Of a stretch of 64,000 nucleotides of DNA, positions 32,434-41,662 are shown piece by piece. Each line of letters starts with the position of its first letter. Position 1 is the first letter of the stretch. The stretch is from the NCBI GenBank assembly GCA_015068525.1, contig SVKJ01000007.1:1-64000 (forward strand), in the 5' to 3' direction. The notes under the pieces are model-generated. The model ran no database searches. It was not told the DNA's origin and saw nothing but the letters and a program-made list of their open reading frames with translations. Source of the stretch: Oscillospiraceae bacterium (GTDB lineage: Bacteria; Bacillota; Clostridia; UMGS1840; HGM11507). Position numbers and translations under genes: made by a program.

Positions 32434-32874
32434 TTATATCACCTCAACTTTTCCGCCCTTGGCAGTAATTTTTTCTTCAGCAGATTTTGAGAAACGGCAA
32501 GCCTTAACTGTTAAGGTTTTTGTTAATTCTCCTCTGCCAAGAACAACGATACCATCATTGATTTTAGAAATAACACCAACTTCTTTTAAAAGTTCTGCAG
32601 TAACAACTGTATCATTGTCAAATCTTTCAAGTTCAGAAACGTTAATTTCAGTATATTGTTTTGCAAATATATTTATGAAGCCTCTTTTTGGTAGTCTTCT
32701 GTATAAAGGCATCTGACCGCCTTCAAAACCAGGTCTTACTCCGCCGCCTGAACGGGCTTTCTGACCTTTGTGACCTCTGCCTGCTGTTTTACCGTTACCG
32801 GTAGCATGACCTCTACCTTTTCTCTTAGGTTCTTTAGTTGAACCTTCTGCAGGAGATAATTCGAATAACTTCAT
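32434..32874 (-). CDS. rplO: Ribosomal protein L15
   Basis: 146 residues; KRKGRGHATGNGKTAGRGHK and GGVRPGFEGGQMPLYRRLPK are diagnostic. Late 50S assembly protein. 21 bp after rpmD. Confidence 0.98.
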   Translation of the reverse strand: MKLFELSPAEGSTKEPKRKGRGHATGNGKTAGRGHKGQKARSGGGVRPGFEGGQMPLYRRLPKRGFINIFAKQYTEINVSELERFDNDTVVTAELLKEVGVISKINDGIVVLGRGELTKTLTVKACRFSKSAEEKITAKGGKVEVI

Positions 32875-32895
32875 TTGTTACACCTCCTCAAAAAT

Positions 32896-33078
32896 TTATT
32901 CAGTAACATCTAACAAATAAGATATTTTATCAATCATACCTCTGATTTGAGGTGTGTCGTTTAATTCAACACAATCTCTGATCTTCTTAAGACCAAGGGC
33001 CTTTACTGTGGCGATATGATCTTTTTTTCTTCCAATAGTACTTTTAACTAATGTGATTTTTAATGTTTTATTAGCCAC
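32896..33078 (-). CDS. rpmD: Ribosomal protein L30
   Basis: 60 residues: LKITLVKSTIGRKKDHIATV, LGLKKIRDCVEL. Complete. 11 bp after rpsE. Confidence 0.97.
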   Translation of the reverse strand: MANKTLKITLVKSTIGRKKDHIATVKALGLKKIRDCVELNDTPQIRGMIDKISYLLDVTE

Positions 33079-33089
33079 AATTATCCCTC

Positions 33090-33596
33090 CTATCCTAATA
33101 TTTCTTCAACGGTTTTACCTCTTAATTTAGCAACATCTTCTGCTTTCTTAAGGCTGGCAAGTCCGTTAATTGTTGCGTTAACAACATTTCTTGGATTATT
33201 TGAGTTTAAGCATTTTGTTCTGATATCTCTGATACCTGCTAACTCGATAACCGCTCTCACTGCGCCGCCGGCGATAACACCGGTACCTTCAGGTGCTGCT
33301 TTTAGAAGCACACTACCTGCTCCGAATTTACCGATAACATCGTGAGGAATTGATGTGCCAAGCAAAGAAACAGTAACCATATTCTTTTTAGCATCTTCGA
33401 TACCTTTTCTGATTGCATCAGGAATTTCAGCCGCTTTGCCCATTCCGCAACCAACATGGCCGTTTTCGTCGCCGACAACAACCAATGCGCTAAATCTGAA
33501 TGTTCTACCACCCTTAACAACTTTAGCAACACGGTTTAAACTAACAACTCTTTCTTTTATGTCTAATACTGTTGAATCTACTTTATCTAAACTCAC
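33090..33596 (-). CDS. rpsE: Ribosomal protein S5
   Basis: 168 residues starting at a GTG (33594-33596) after GGAGGTAAAACCC. RVAKVVKGGRTFRFSALVVV, GHVGCGMGKAAEIPDA and the C-terminal NVVNATINGLASL identify it. Helps proofreading and mRNA entry on the 30S. Confidence 0.98.
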   Translation of the reverse strand: MSLDKVDSTVLDIKERVVSLNRVAKVVKGGRTFRFSALVVVGDENGHVGCGMGKAAEIPDAIRKGIEDAKKNMVTVSLLGTSIPHDVIGKFGAGSVLLKAAPEGTGVIAGGAVRAVIELAGIRDIRTKCLNSNNPRNVVNATINGLASLKKAEDVAKLRGKTVEEILG

Positions 33597-33614
33597 TTGG
33601 GTTTTACCTCCTTA

Positions 33615-33977
33615 TTAGAATTTAAGACCGCCCTCACGAGCGCCGTCTGCTAATGCAGCAACTCTTCCGTGATATAAATATCCGCCTCTGTCAAATACAA
33701 CAGATTCAATATTCTTTTCGAGTGCTTTCTTAGCGATTAATTTTCCTACTTCTTTTGCTGCTTCGATATTACCACCGTTTTTAACTTCAATATCCTTTGA
33801 AAGTGATGAAGCAGAAACAAGTGTAACACCATTAGTGTCATCAATAATCTGAGCATATATGTTATTTAGACTTTTAAAAACATTCAGTCTTGGAGTTTCA
33901 GCAGTTCCTGAAATCTTTGTTCTGATTGCTTTATGTCTTCTAACTCTTGCAACATTACTGTCTGCTTTTTTTATCAT
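33615..33977 (-). CDS. rplR: Ribosomal protein L18
   Basis: 120 residues; RRHKAIRTKISGTAETPRL and VFDRGGYLYHGRVAALADGA. Binds 5S rRNA. Preceded by the 311-bp gap that holds an inverted-repeat element, but with its own GAAAGGAG site 9-10 bases before the ATG. Confidence 0.98.
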   Translation of the reverse strand: MIKKADSNVARVRRHKAIRTKISGTAETPRLNVFKSLNNIYAQIIDDTNGVTLVSASSLSKDIEVKNGGNIEAAKEVGKLIAKKALEKNIESVVFDRGGYLYHGRVAALADGAREGGLKF

Positions 33978-33996
33978 AACTATTTCGCTCCTTTCA

Positions 33997-34272
33997 TAGG
34001 CACTCGGTAGTCAAACCCCTTATGCCTTAAACTTGTTATATCTTAAGCTTTTTAATTTGGCGTCCTCGTAAGGCTACAGCCTGACTTCGTCCTTCGCATT
34101 AAAAATCTTAGAAATCTTCCTGCGTTTAAGGTCGAAGAGTTTTAAAATAAGAAATTATGTTTCAGATAAAGAAATTTCAAAGATTATACTTTCGTATATC
34201 TGCAGGAATTTCTGCAATATGAAGCAAAATTTATATTTTAAAACCATAAGGTGTTTGGCTTCCGAGTGCCTA
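33997..34272. mobile_element. MITE-like element inside the spc operon
   Basis: 276 bp bounded by imperfect 28-bp inverted repeats: left TAGGCACTCGG…CCTTATG (33997-34024), right CATAAGG…CCGAGTGCCTA (34245-34272), 25 of 28 positions matching. It lies 16 bp after the rplF stop and 19 bp before the rplR ATG, where ribosomal operons usually have about 20 bp. No reading frame and no transposase. No terminator-like hairpin with T tract is evident on the minus strand, so read-through is plausible. Confidence 0.7.
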
Positions 34273-34288
34273 AGCGTAAGTTTACTTA

Positions 34289-34831
34289 TTATTTACCGCC
34301 TGTTTTACCTTCTTTTCTCTTAATAACTTCATCAACATACTTAATACCTTTGCCTTTATAAGGTTCAGGAGGTCTTTTTTCTCTGATGTTCGCTGCGAAC
34401 TGACCTACTTTTTGTTTGTCGATACCGCTTATTATCAGTTTGTTTGGGTTAGGAACATCAATGGTAATACCATCAATTTCTGAAACTTCAACCTGGTGTG
34501 AATAACCAAGATTTAAAACAAGAGTATTACCCTGTTTTGCTGCTCTGTAACCAACACCGTTGATTTCAAGTTCCTTTGTGAAGCCCTGAGTAACACCGAT
34601 AACCATGTTATTAAGTAATGATCTGGTTAAACCGTGAAGTGCTCTTACTTCCTTAATGTCATTTGGTCTTGTTATAGTTATAACATTGTCGTTTAATTCA
34701 ATTTTAATTTGATTTGAAAATGTCTGTTCTAGAGTTCCTTTAGGACCTTTAACGGTAACAGTGTTATCGTTAGCAATTTTAACTTCTACACCTGCTGGAA
34801 GCTCTATAGGCATTTTTCCTATTCTTGACAT
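34289..34831 (-). CDS. rplF: Ribosomal protein L6
   Basis: 180 residues; SRIGKMPIELPAGVEV, ALHGLTRSLLNNMV and the C-terminal signature PEPYKGKGIKY. Near the factor-binding site of the 50S. 22 bp after rpsH. Confidence 0.98.
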   Translation of the reverse strand: MSRIGKMPIELPAGVEVKIANDNTVTVKGPKGTLEQTFSNQIKIELNDNVITITRPNDIKEVRALHGLTRSLLNNMVIGVTQGFTKELEINGVGYRAAKQGNTLVLNLGYSHQVEVSEIDGITIDVPNPNKLIISGIDKQKVGQFAANIREKRPPEPYKGKGIKYVDEVIKRKEGKTGGK

Positions 34832-34853
34832 AATCGTCTACCTCCTCTTTTAA

Positions 34854-35252
34854 TTACCAGATGTATGCTAAAACTTCGCCACCAACATTTTCTTTTCTGG
34901 CTTTTTTATCGGTCATAACACCTTTTGATGTTGAGATAATAGCAATACCTAAGCCTTTAAGAACTTTAGGAAGTTCGTCTTTGCTTGCATAAATTCTAAG
35001 ACCAGGCTTAGAAATTCTTTTAATACCGCTTATAACTCTCTGTTTGTTTTCAGCGTATTTAAGAGAAACTCTTATAATACCCTGTTTGCCGTCATCAATA
35101 ATCTGATAGTTCTTTATATAACCTTCTTCAAGTAATATTTCTGCTATTGATTTCTTTAAATTTGACGCTGGAATGTCAACCGAAAGATGTCTTGCTGAGT
35201 TAGCATTTCTGATTCTTGTTAACATATCAGCGATTGGATCTGTGATTTGCAT
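34854..35252 (-). CDS. rpsH: Ribosomal protein S8
   Basis: 132 residues; DPIADMLTRIRNANSA start and STSKGVMTDKKARK near the end. Central 30S assembly protein. 61 bp after the S14 gene. Confidence 0.98.
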   Translation of the reverse strand: MQITDPIADMLTRIRNANSARHLSVDIPASNLKKSIAEILLEEGYIKNYQIIDDGKQGIIRVSLKYAENKQRVISGIKRISKPGLRIYASKDELPKVLKGLGIAIISTSKGVMTDKKARKENVGGEVLAYIW

Positions 35253-35313
35253 TCGTCATGCCTCCTTCCGTTTGAATAAGACTACAGCTTTTTTAAGTTT
35301 ATCGTCTTATATC

Positions 35314-35499
35314 TTACCAACTTGCTTTCTTAACACCAGGAATCTGACCTTTGTAAGCCAATTCTCTGAAACAAATTCTGCAAATGCCGAATTTTCTAAG
35401 ATATGCATGCGGTCTTCCGCAAATTTTACATCTATTATAAAATCTTGTTGAATACTTAGGTGTTCTTTGTTGTTTTAAAATCATCGCTTTTTTAGCCAC
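35314..35499 (-). CDS. rpsZ: Ribosomal protein S14, zinc type (Z)
   Basis: 61 residues with CKICGRP and CRICFRELA supplying four zinc ligands; the short zinc form, ending PGVKKASW. 21 bp after rplE. Confidence 0.98.
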   Translation of the reverse strand: MAKKAMILKQQRTPKYSTRFYNRCKICGRPHAYLRKFGICRICFRELAYKGQIPGVKKASW

Positions 35500-35520
35500 T
35501 ATTAAGAACCTCCCTTCAGG

Positions 35521-36063
35521 TTAGTTTTTAGCAAATGGAGCGCCCATAAGTGTTAGTAACTCTTTTGCTTCTTCATCAGTTTTAGCGGTAGTAACGAAGT
35601 TAACGTCCATACCTCTTAATTTTTCAATTTTATCATATTCGATTTCAGGGAAAATAAGTTGTTCTTTAATTCCCATTGAGTAATTACCTCTTCCGTCAAA
35701 CGAATTAGGGTTAATTCCTCTGAAGTCTCTAACTCTTGGTAGTGCAATGTTAAATAATCTGTCAAGGAATTCATACATTCTCTTGCCTCTTAATGTAACT
35801 TTGCATCCAAGTTTCATACCTTCTCTAACCTTAAAGTTTGAAACTGATTTTTTCGCTGTTGTTATAATAGGCTGTTGACCTGTTATAATAGCAAGTTCTG
35901 AAACAGCAGCGTCTAAAAGTTTGGAATTATCTTTGGAATCCCCAGCACCGATATTTATTGTGATTTTATCAAGTTTTGGAATTTCCATAACATTTTTATA
36001 TCCGAACTTTTCTTTAAGTGCTTTCGCAACTTCGTTCTTGTAGTATTCTTCTAATCTTGCCAT
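35521..36063 (-). CDS. rplE: Ribosomal protein L5
   Basis: 180 residues; NVMEIPKLDKITINIGAG, AKKSVSNFKVREGMKLGCKV. Binds 5S rRNA and P-site tRNA. 26 bp after rplX. Confidence 0.98.
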   Translation of the reverse strand: MARLEEYYKNEVAKALKEKFGYKNVMEIPKLDKITINIGAGDSKDNSKLLDAAVSELAIITGQQPIITTAKKSVSNFKVREGMKLGCKVTLRGKRMYEFLDRLFNIALPRVRDFRGINPNSFDGRGNYSMGIKEQLIFPEIEYDKIEKLRGMDVNFVTTAKTDEEAKELLTLMGAPFAKN

Positions 36064-36089
36064 ATCTTTAAATCCTCCTTCCCAAACTT

Positions 36090-36416
36090 TTAGTTATCAA
36101 TTACTTCATTACATTTTTTACAGTATCTTACTTTAGTACCGTCTGAAAGTATTTTCTTACCTACTCTTGCAGGTTTTCCGCATTTGTCACAAACGTACAT
36201 AACTTTTGAAGCATAGATTGGAGATTCCTGTTTAACGATACCGCCAACATCTCCCTGTTTTCTTGCTTTAGTATGTTTTGTAGCAATATTGATACCTTCA
36301 ACTATAACTTTACCTGTTTTTGGCATTACAACAAGAACTTTACCTTTCTTGTTCTTATCCTTACCGGATACTACCATAACAGTTTCACCTTTTTTAACGT
36401 GAATTTTTTTAATCAT
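36090..36416 (-). CDS. rplX: Ribosomal protein L24
   Basis: 108 residues; KOW motif KKGETVMVVSGKDKNKKGKV, plus CDKCGKPARV and CKKCNEV, a four-Cys zinc-like pair found in many clostridial L24. Initiates 50S assembly. 15 bp after rplN. Confidence 0.97.
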   Translation of the reverse strand: MIKKIHVKKGETVMVVSGKDKNKKGKVLVVMPKTGKVIVEGINIATKHTKARKQGDVGGIVKQESPIYASKVMYVCDKCGKPARVGKKILSDGTKVRYCKKCNEVIDN

Positions 36417-36431
36417 CTTATTTTACCCCCC

Positions 36432-36800
36432 TTACAGTACTTCAGGTGCAAGAGATAAAATCTTCATATATTCTTTATCACGTAGTTCTCTTGCAACAGG
36501 GCCAAAAATACGGGTTCCTCTAGGATTCTTGTCATCCTTAATAATAACTGCCGCATTTTCGTCAAATTTTATATATGAGCCGTCGGGTCTGCCAACGCCT
36601 TTTTTAGATCTTACGATAACTGCCTTAACAACTTCGCTTTTTTTCACAACTCCGCCGGGTGTTGCTTTTTTAACAGTAGCAATGATAACATCGCCAACGT
36701 TAGCAAATTTTCTTTTGGAACCACCCATAACTCTGATGCAAAGAAGTTCTTTAGCGCCTGTGTTGTCGGCAACTTTCAATCTTGTTTCTTGCTGGATCAT
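36432..36800 (-). CDS. rplN: Ribosomal protein L14
   Basis: 122 residues; MIQQETRLKVADNTGAKEL and GTRIFGPVARELRD. Contacts the 30S in a bridge. 30 bp after rpsQ. Confidence 0.98.
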   Translation of the reverse strand: MIQQETRLKVADNTGAKELLCIRVMGGSKRKFANVGDVIIATVKKATPGGVVKKSEVVKAVIVRSKKGVGRPDGSYIKFDENAAVIIKDDKNPRGTRIFGPVARELRDKEYMKILSLAPEVL

Positions 36801-36830
36801 AGTTATCCTCCTTTTTAAACTAAGTTAGGA

Positions 36831-37088
36831 TTATTTTGCTTTTTCGATTATAGATACAAGTCTCCATCTCTTATCTTTAGATAATGGTCTTGTTTCCATA
36901 ACTTTAATTCTGTCTCCTACTTTACATTCATTGTTTTCGTCGTGTGCTTTAAGTTTATATGTTCTTTTAACAACCTTGTTATATAAAGGATGTTTAACGC
37001 TATCAACTACAGCAACAACAACGGTTTTGTCCATCTTATCACTTACAACTTTACCTACTCTGGTTTTTCTATAATTTCTTTCGGACAT
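36831..37088 (-). CDS. rpsQ: Ribosomal protein S17
   Basis: 85 residues, OB fold; RKTRVGKVVSDKMDKTVVV and the KVMETRPLSKDKRWRL end. 20 bp after rpmC. Confidence 0.98.
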   Translation of the reverse strand: MSERNYRKTRVGKVVSDKMDKTVVVAVVDSVKHPLYNKVVKRTYKLKAHDENNECKVGDRIKVMETRPLSKDKRWRLVSIIEKAK

Positions 37089-37108
37089 TTTAAACCCTCC
37101 TTACTGAA

Positions 37109-37309
37109 TTAATTAGCGTTTTTAATTTCCCTCTCGCGAAGGACTGTTTTAATCTGCGCTATGTTTTTCTTAACTTCCTTTATTCTCATAGGATTGTCAA
37201 GTTGGTTTATTTCTAATTGGAATCTTAAATTGAATAATTCTGATTTAAGTTCGGCTAATTTCTGATTTAATTCTATATCAGCCATTTCAACGATTTCATT
37301 AAACTTCAC
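37109..37309 (-). CDS. rpmC: Ribosomal protein L29
   Basis: 66 residues from the GTG at 37307-37309 (MKFNEIVEMAD), which matches the family start; an upstream in-frame extension is not needed. Two-helix protein near the tunnel exit: ELKSELFNLRFQLEINQLDN. Overlaps rplP by 11 bp. Confidence 0.95.
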   Translation of the reverse strand: MKFNEIVEMADIELNQKLAELKSELFNLRFQLEINQLDNPMRIKEVKKNIAQIKTVLREREIKNAN

Positions 37310-37736
37310 TGACTTCACCACCCTCTGATTTTTCACGAGCTATGATTTTACACTTAACAGGTAATTTGTGCATAGCAAGTCTTAATGCTTCTCTTGCAAC
37401 TTCTTCAGAAACACCTGCGATTTCGAACATTACTCTGCCCGGTTTAACAACAGCCACCCAGTATTCAGGTGAACCTTTACCACTACCCATACGGGTTTCA
37501 GCAGGTTTTTCTGTAATAGGTTTGTCAGGGAATATTTTAATCCAAACCTGACCGCCTCTTTTGATATAACGAGTCATAGCAATTCTGGCTGCTTCAATCT
37601 GATTTGAAGTAATCCATGAAGGTTCGCAAGCAACTAAACCGAAATCTCCGTATGTTACTTTGTTACCTCTTGTAGCAACACCCTTCATTCTGCCTCTCTG
37701 AACTCTACGACGTTTAACTCTTTTTGGCATTAACAT
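37299..37736 (-). CDS. rplP: Ribosomal protein L16
   Basis: 145 residues from the ATG at 37736 (MLMPKRVKRRRVQRGRMKG) with AGGAGG 6-7 bases upstream; the frame is open further into rpsC but that is not coding. GSGKGSPEYWVAVVKPGR is diagnostic. Organises the A-site region of the 50S. One bp after rpsC. Confidence 0.98.
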   Translation of the reverse strand: MLMPKRVKRRRVQRGRMKGVATRGNKVTYGDFGLVACEPSWITSNQIEAARIAMTRYIKRGGQVWIKIFPDKPITEKPAETRMGSGKGSPEYWVAVVKPGRVMFEIAGVSEEVAREALRLAMHKLPVKCKIIAREKSEGGEVSEV

Positions 37737-37737
37737 A

Positions 37738-38406
37738 TTATTTTCCTCCTTCCGCTTGAGCTTTTGCTCTCTTGTTTTCAGGAAGAACTTCACCTTTATA
37801 AATCCAAACTTTTACGCCGATTTTTCCGTATGTTGTATCAGCTTCCCAGAAACCGTAATCGATATCTGCTCTTAAAGTCTGTAGTGGAATAGTTCCTTCA
37901 TGGTAATGTTCACATCTTGCGATTTCTGCTCCGCCTAAACGTCCTGAAACTGCAGTTTTGATACCTTTAGCACCCATTTTCATTGTTCTTTGCATACATT
38001 GTTTCATTGCTCTTCTGAAAGATATTCTCTTTTCAAGTTGTGCCGCAATGTTTTCTGCAACTAACTGAGCGTTCATATCAGGAACTTTGATTTCCATTAT
38101 GTTTATATGAACATCTTTACCGATAAGTTTTTTAACATCTGCTTTTAACTTTTCAATTTCTGCTCCGCCTTTACCGATAATAATACCAGGCTTAGCAGCA
38201 TGAAGAGTAATCAATGTTTTTTCCTGTTTCTTTTCAATTTCGATTTTAGCAATACCGGAATTGAATAATTTTTTCTTTAAGAATTTTCTGATTTTATAAT
38301 CTTCAACCAAACTGTCTCCAAAATCTTTACGGTTCGCATACCATTTTGAATCCCAGTCTTTGATTATTCCGACTCTTATACCATGGGGATTAACTTTTTG
38401 TCCCAT
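37738..38406 (-). CDS. rpsC: Ribosomal protein S3
   Basis: 222 residues; GQKVNPHGIRVGIIKDWDSK, KH motif PGIIIGKGGAEIE, RRAMKQCMQRTMKMGAKGIK. Mediates mRNA entry and helicase activity of the 30S. 15 bp after rplV. Confidence 0.98.
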   Translation of the reverse strand: MGQKVNPHGIRVGIIKDWDSKWYANRKDFGDSLVEDYKIRKFLKKKLFNSGIAKIEIEKKQEKTLITLHAAKPGIIIGKGGAEIEKLKADVKKLIGKDVHINIMEIKVPDMNAQLVAENIAAQLEKRISFRRAMKQCMQRTMKMGAKGIKTAVSGRLGGAEIARCEHYHEGTIPLQTLRADIDYGFWEADTTYGKIGVKVWIYKGEVLPENKRAKAQAEGGK

Positions 38407-38421
38407 AATTTCGCCTCCTTA

Positions 38422-38757
38422 TTACTCTTTTTCAGCAACTACAACAGTTATATGGCTTGTTCTTTTATTGATACGGAATGCTCTTCCCTGTGCTCTTGCC
38501 ATAATTCTTTTAAGGATTGGGCCGGGATTTGCATATATTTCTTTAACATATAATTTGTCAGCAGTCATATTATGATTTGTTTCTGCATTTGCGATAGCAG
38601 ATTTTAATAATTTTTCAACAATTGGAGATGCAGCTTTAGGAGTAGTCTTTAATATACCAAGGGCAACTCCTACAGGCTTATTTCTGATTAAGTCTATAAC
38701 TATCTTTACTTTACGTGGAGATATTCTAGCATAACTAAGCTTTGCTCTTGCTTCCAT
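38422..38757 (-). CDS. rplV: Ribosomal protein L22
   Basis: 111 residues; ARISPRKVKIVIDLIRNK, NHNMTADKLYVKEIY and an RAQGRAFRINKRTSHI loop that lines the exit tunnel. 46 bp after rpsS. Confidence 0.98.
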   Translation of the reverse strand: MEARAKLSYARISPRKVKIVIDLIRNKPVGVALGILKTTPKAASPIVEKLLKSAIANAETNHNMTADKLYVKEIYANPGPILKRIMARAQGRAFRINKRTSHITVVVAEKE

Positions 38758-38803
38758 TTGTTTATCCTCCTCTCTTAACCGTTCAATTCAGTTAATCTTC
38801 TTA

Positions 38804-39079
38804 CTATTTAGCGCCTGTTTTTGAACCTGCATGGCCTCTGAATGTTCTTGTAGGTGCGAATTCACCTAACTTGTGTCCAACCATATCTTCGGTTACATAA
38901 ACGGGAACGTGCTTTCTGCCGTCATAAACAGCAATTGTATGTCCAACGAACTCTGGGAAAATTGTAGATGCTCTTGACCATGTCTTAAGCACTCTTTTTT
39001 CGCCTGCTGTGTTCATTTCTTCTATTCTTTTATATAGTTTAGCGTCAACGAAAGGTCCTTTTTTCAAAGATCTACCCAT
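38804..39079 (-). CDS. rpsS: Ribosomal protein S19
   Basis: 91 residues; GRSLKKGPFVDAKLYKRIE and HKLGEFAPTRTFRGHAG. Head of the 30S with S13. 36 bp after rplB. Confidence 0.98.
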   Translation of the reverse strand: MGRSLKKGPFVDAKLYKRIEEMNTAGEKRVLKTWSRASTIFPEFVGHTIAVYDGRKHVPVYVTEDMVGHKLGEFAPTRTFRGHAGSKTGAK

Positions 39080-39115
39080 TTGACAACCTCCTCTCTTATA
39101 AAAACCGAAAAGTTA

Positions 39116-39949
39116 TTATTTAGCGTTTCTAGCTTTAACAATAAACTTGTTACTTTGTTTTTTCTTGCTTCTTGTCTTAAGACCAAGAGCAGGTTTACCC
39201 CAAGGAGTAACCGGTGCCGGTCTTCCGATTGGTGATTTACCTTCACCACCACCGTGAGGGTGATCGCATGGATTCATAACAACCCCTCTGACAGTTGGTC
39301 TCCAACCAAGATGTCTCTTTCTACCTGCTTTACCGATAGAAACGTTTTCGTGGTCGATGTTACTAACCTGTCCGATAGTTGCCTTACATACTGTAAGTAC
39401 CATTCTAACTTCGCCTGATGGAAGTCTAACCTGTGCATATTTGCCTTCTTTAGCCATAAGCTGAGCAGAGTTACCTGCGCTTCTAACTAATTGAGCGCCT
39501 TTTCCAGGTGCTAATTCAATATTGTGAATTATTGTACCAACAGGAATGTTTTGAATTGGTAATGTGTTACCAGGTTTGATATCTGCTGAAGCAGAAGATA
39601 TAACAGTATCTCCAACTTTTAGTCCGTTAGGAGCAATGATATAACTCTTAATACCATCTTCATACTCGATAAGAGCGATGAACGCGCTTCTGTTCGGATC
39701 GTATTCCAATGTTAAAACTTTTGCAGGAATATCTAACTTATTTCTTTTAAAATCTATAATTCTGTATTTTACTTTGTTTCCGCCGCCTCTGTGTCTTACA
39801 GTAATTCTACCGTATGAGTTTCTGCCGGCAGTTTTCTTTAAGTTAACCAACAATGATCTCTCAGGTTTTACCTTTGAAAGTTCAGAAAAATCTGTAACTG
39901 TCATAAATCTTCTTGAGGGAGTGGTTGGTTTATAACTTTTTATAGCCAT
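39116..39949 (-). CDS. rplB: Ribosomal protein L2
   Basis: 277 residues; GRNSYGRITVRHRGGGNKVK, GVVMNPCDHPHGGGEGKSP (the peptidyl-transferase-proximal His loop). Essential for subunit association. 40 bp after rplW. Confidence 0.98.
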   Translation of the reverse strand: MAIKSYKPTTPSRRFMTVTDFSELSKVKPERSLLVNLKKTAGRNSYGRITVRHRGGGNKVKYRIIDFKRNKLDIPAKVLTLEYDPNRSAFIALIEYEDGIKSYIIAPNGLKVGDTVISSASADIKPGNTLPIQNIPVGTIIHNIELAPGKGAQLVRSAGNSAQLMAKEGKYAQVRLPSGEVRMVLTVCKATIGQVSNIDHENVSIGKAGRKRHLGWRPTVRGVVMNPCDHPHGGGEGKSPIGRPAPVTPWGKPALGLKTRSKKKQSNKFIVKARNAK

Positions 39950-39989
39950 AATTTTTTCATCTCCTTAACAAAAATAAATAGGATTTATG

Positions 39990-40286
39990 CTACGCCATAC
40001 TTTCAAAGAATTCAATTGTTTTACTATCTTCTGTAAGAGTAACAATGGCTTTCTTGTAGCTTGGTCTTCTACCGGTATGAACTCCTACTCTCTTCATTTT
40101 ACCGGTAACGTTAACTGTGTTAACGCTCTTAACTTTAACGCCTTTGAAAACTGTTTCAACAGCATTTTTAATTTCTATTTTGTTAGCATCTTTTGATACT
40201 TCGAAAGTATATTTCTTTTCTCCGATACCTGACATACTTTTTTCAGAAATTATTGGTCTTCTGATAATATCGTGTGCATATTTCAT
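39990..40286 (-). CDS. rplW: Ribosomal protein L23
   Basis: 98 residues; RRPIISEKSMSGIGEKKYTF, VNVTGKMKRVGVHTGRRPSY. Docking site for trigger factor and SRP. ATG overlaps the rplD stop by one base. Confidence 0.98.
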   Translation of the reverse strand: MKYAHDIIRRPIISEKSMSGIGEKKYTFEVSKDANKIEIKNAVETVFKGVKVKSVNTVNVTGKMKRVGVHTGRRPSYKKAIVTLTEDSKTIEFFESMA

Positions 40287-40909
40287 TATGCGTACACCTC
40301 CTCTAATTTCTTAACAGCATCAAGGGTGATAACAAACTGTTCACAATTTAATACATCGTAAGTGTTAAGTGATGTAGAAAGTGTTGTTTTAACTTCAGGA
40401 ATGTTGTTTGCTGATTTAACAACAAAATCATTCTTTTCATTTAAAACGATTAATGCTTTCTTATCTACATTTAAGTTAGATAACATCTTAACGATTTCTT
40501 TTGTTTTGTATTCTGAAACAGTAATGTTGTCAACAACGATAATGTTATTGTCTGTTACCTTGCTTGAAAGAGCAGATTTTAATGCAACCTGTCTTAATTT
40601 CTTATTTAATGAGTATCTGTAACTTCTTGGTTTAGGACCTAAAGCAACTCCTCCGCCTGTCCACTGTGGTGCACGGATAGAACCCTGTCTTGCACGACCT
40701 GTACCTTTTTGTTTCCAAGGTTTGATACCGCCGCCTCTAACTTCAGTTCTTGTTTTAGTGCTTTGTGTGCCCTGTCTGGAATTTGCTAAGTGATTAACTA
40801 CTGCAGCGTGCATAGCATTGGCATTGATTTCAACTCCAAATACTTTTTCGCTTAATTCGATATCTCCAATTACTTTACCTTCCATATTATATAAATCAAC
40901 TTTAGGCAT
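40286..40909 (-). CDS. rplD: Ribosomal protein L4
   Basis: 207 residues; RQGTQSTKTRTEVRGGGIKP, GTGRARQGSIRAPQWTGGG (tunnel loop). In proteobacteria L4 represses its own operon through the S10 leader; whether that holds here is unknown. 27 bp after rplC. Confidence 0.98.
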   Translation of the reverse strand: MPKVDLYNMEGKVIGDIELSEKVFGVEINANAMHAAVVNHLANSRQGTQSTKTRTEVRGGGIKPWKQKGTGRARQGSIRAPQWTGGGVALGPKPRSYRYSLNKKLRQVALKSALSSKVTDNNIIVVDNITVSEYKTKEIVKMLSNLNVDKKALIVLNEKNDFVVKSANNIPEVKTTLSTSLNTYDVLNCEQFVITLDAVKKLEEVYA

Positions 40910-40936
40910 GGTAATCCTCCTTTCTCAATTAATTAT

Positions 40937-41566
40937 TTATTTCTTAACTGAATCTTTTATAATTAAAATACCGCCTTTAGGGCCTGGAACTGAACCTTTA
41001 ACTAATAATAAGTTTTTGTCAGCCATAACTTTAACTACATCAAGATTTTGAACTGTAACTTTTACATTACCCATGTGTCCAGGTAACTTCTTACCTTTGA
41101 AAACTCTGGATGGTGATGAACAAGCACCCATTGAACCTGAACTTCTGTGGAAACCTGAACCGTGAGTCATAGGACCTCTGTGGTTACCCCATCTTTTGAT
41201 AACGCCGGCAAAACCTTTACCTTTAGATGTTCCTGTAACATCAATTTTGTCGCCGTCATTAAAGATGTCTGCTTTAACTTCGTCACCGATGTTTAAAGTA
41301 GAACAGTCATCAAGTCTGAATTCTCTTAAAAATCTTTTAAAGCCAACGCCTGCTTTGTTAAAGTGACCTTTCTGCGGTTTGTTAACTTTCTTTTCTTTCA
41401 GGTCTGAAAAACCTAACTGCACAGCATCGTAGCCGTCATTTTCCACTGTTTTCTTCATAACAACAGGGCAAGGACCAACTTCAACAACTGTAACCGGAAT
41501 GAATTTTCCGTTTTCATCGAATAATTGGGTCATTCCCAATTTTTTACCGATAATTGCTTTTTGCAT
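40937..41566 (-). CDS. rplC: Ribosomal protein L3
   Basis: 209 residues; MQKAIIGKKLGMTQLFDENG, KGKGFAGVIKRWGNHRGPMT. Early 50S assembly protein close to the peptidyl-transferase centre. 96 bp after rpsJ. Confidence 0.98.
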   Translation of the reverse strand: MQKAIIGKKLGMTQLFDENGKFIPVTVVEVGPCPVVMKKTVENDGYDAVQLGFSDLKEKKVNKPQKGHFNKAGVGFKRFLREFRLDDCSTLNIGDEVKADIFNDGDKIDVTGTSKGKGFAGVIKRWGNHRGPMTHGSGFHRSSGSMGACSSPSRVFKGKKLPGHMGNVKVTVQNLDVVKVMADKNLLLVKGSVPGPKGGILIIKDSVKK

Positions 41567-41662
41567 TTCTTTTTACCTCCTTGGTTATTGGTTGGATTTT
41601 TTCCAACTTGACCTTCGTGCCTTCCATATAATATTTAAAAGGCATCGCTTAAACTTTAAAAA

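Noticed and set aside
37310..37336. Nine-codon extension of L29
   Set aside because: The family start MKFNEI fits the GTG at 37309, and the extension lies within rplP.
40362..40622. Plus-strand frames within the ribosomal cluster
   Set aside because: All overlap well-identified ribosomal protein genes on the minus strand and have no start signals.
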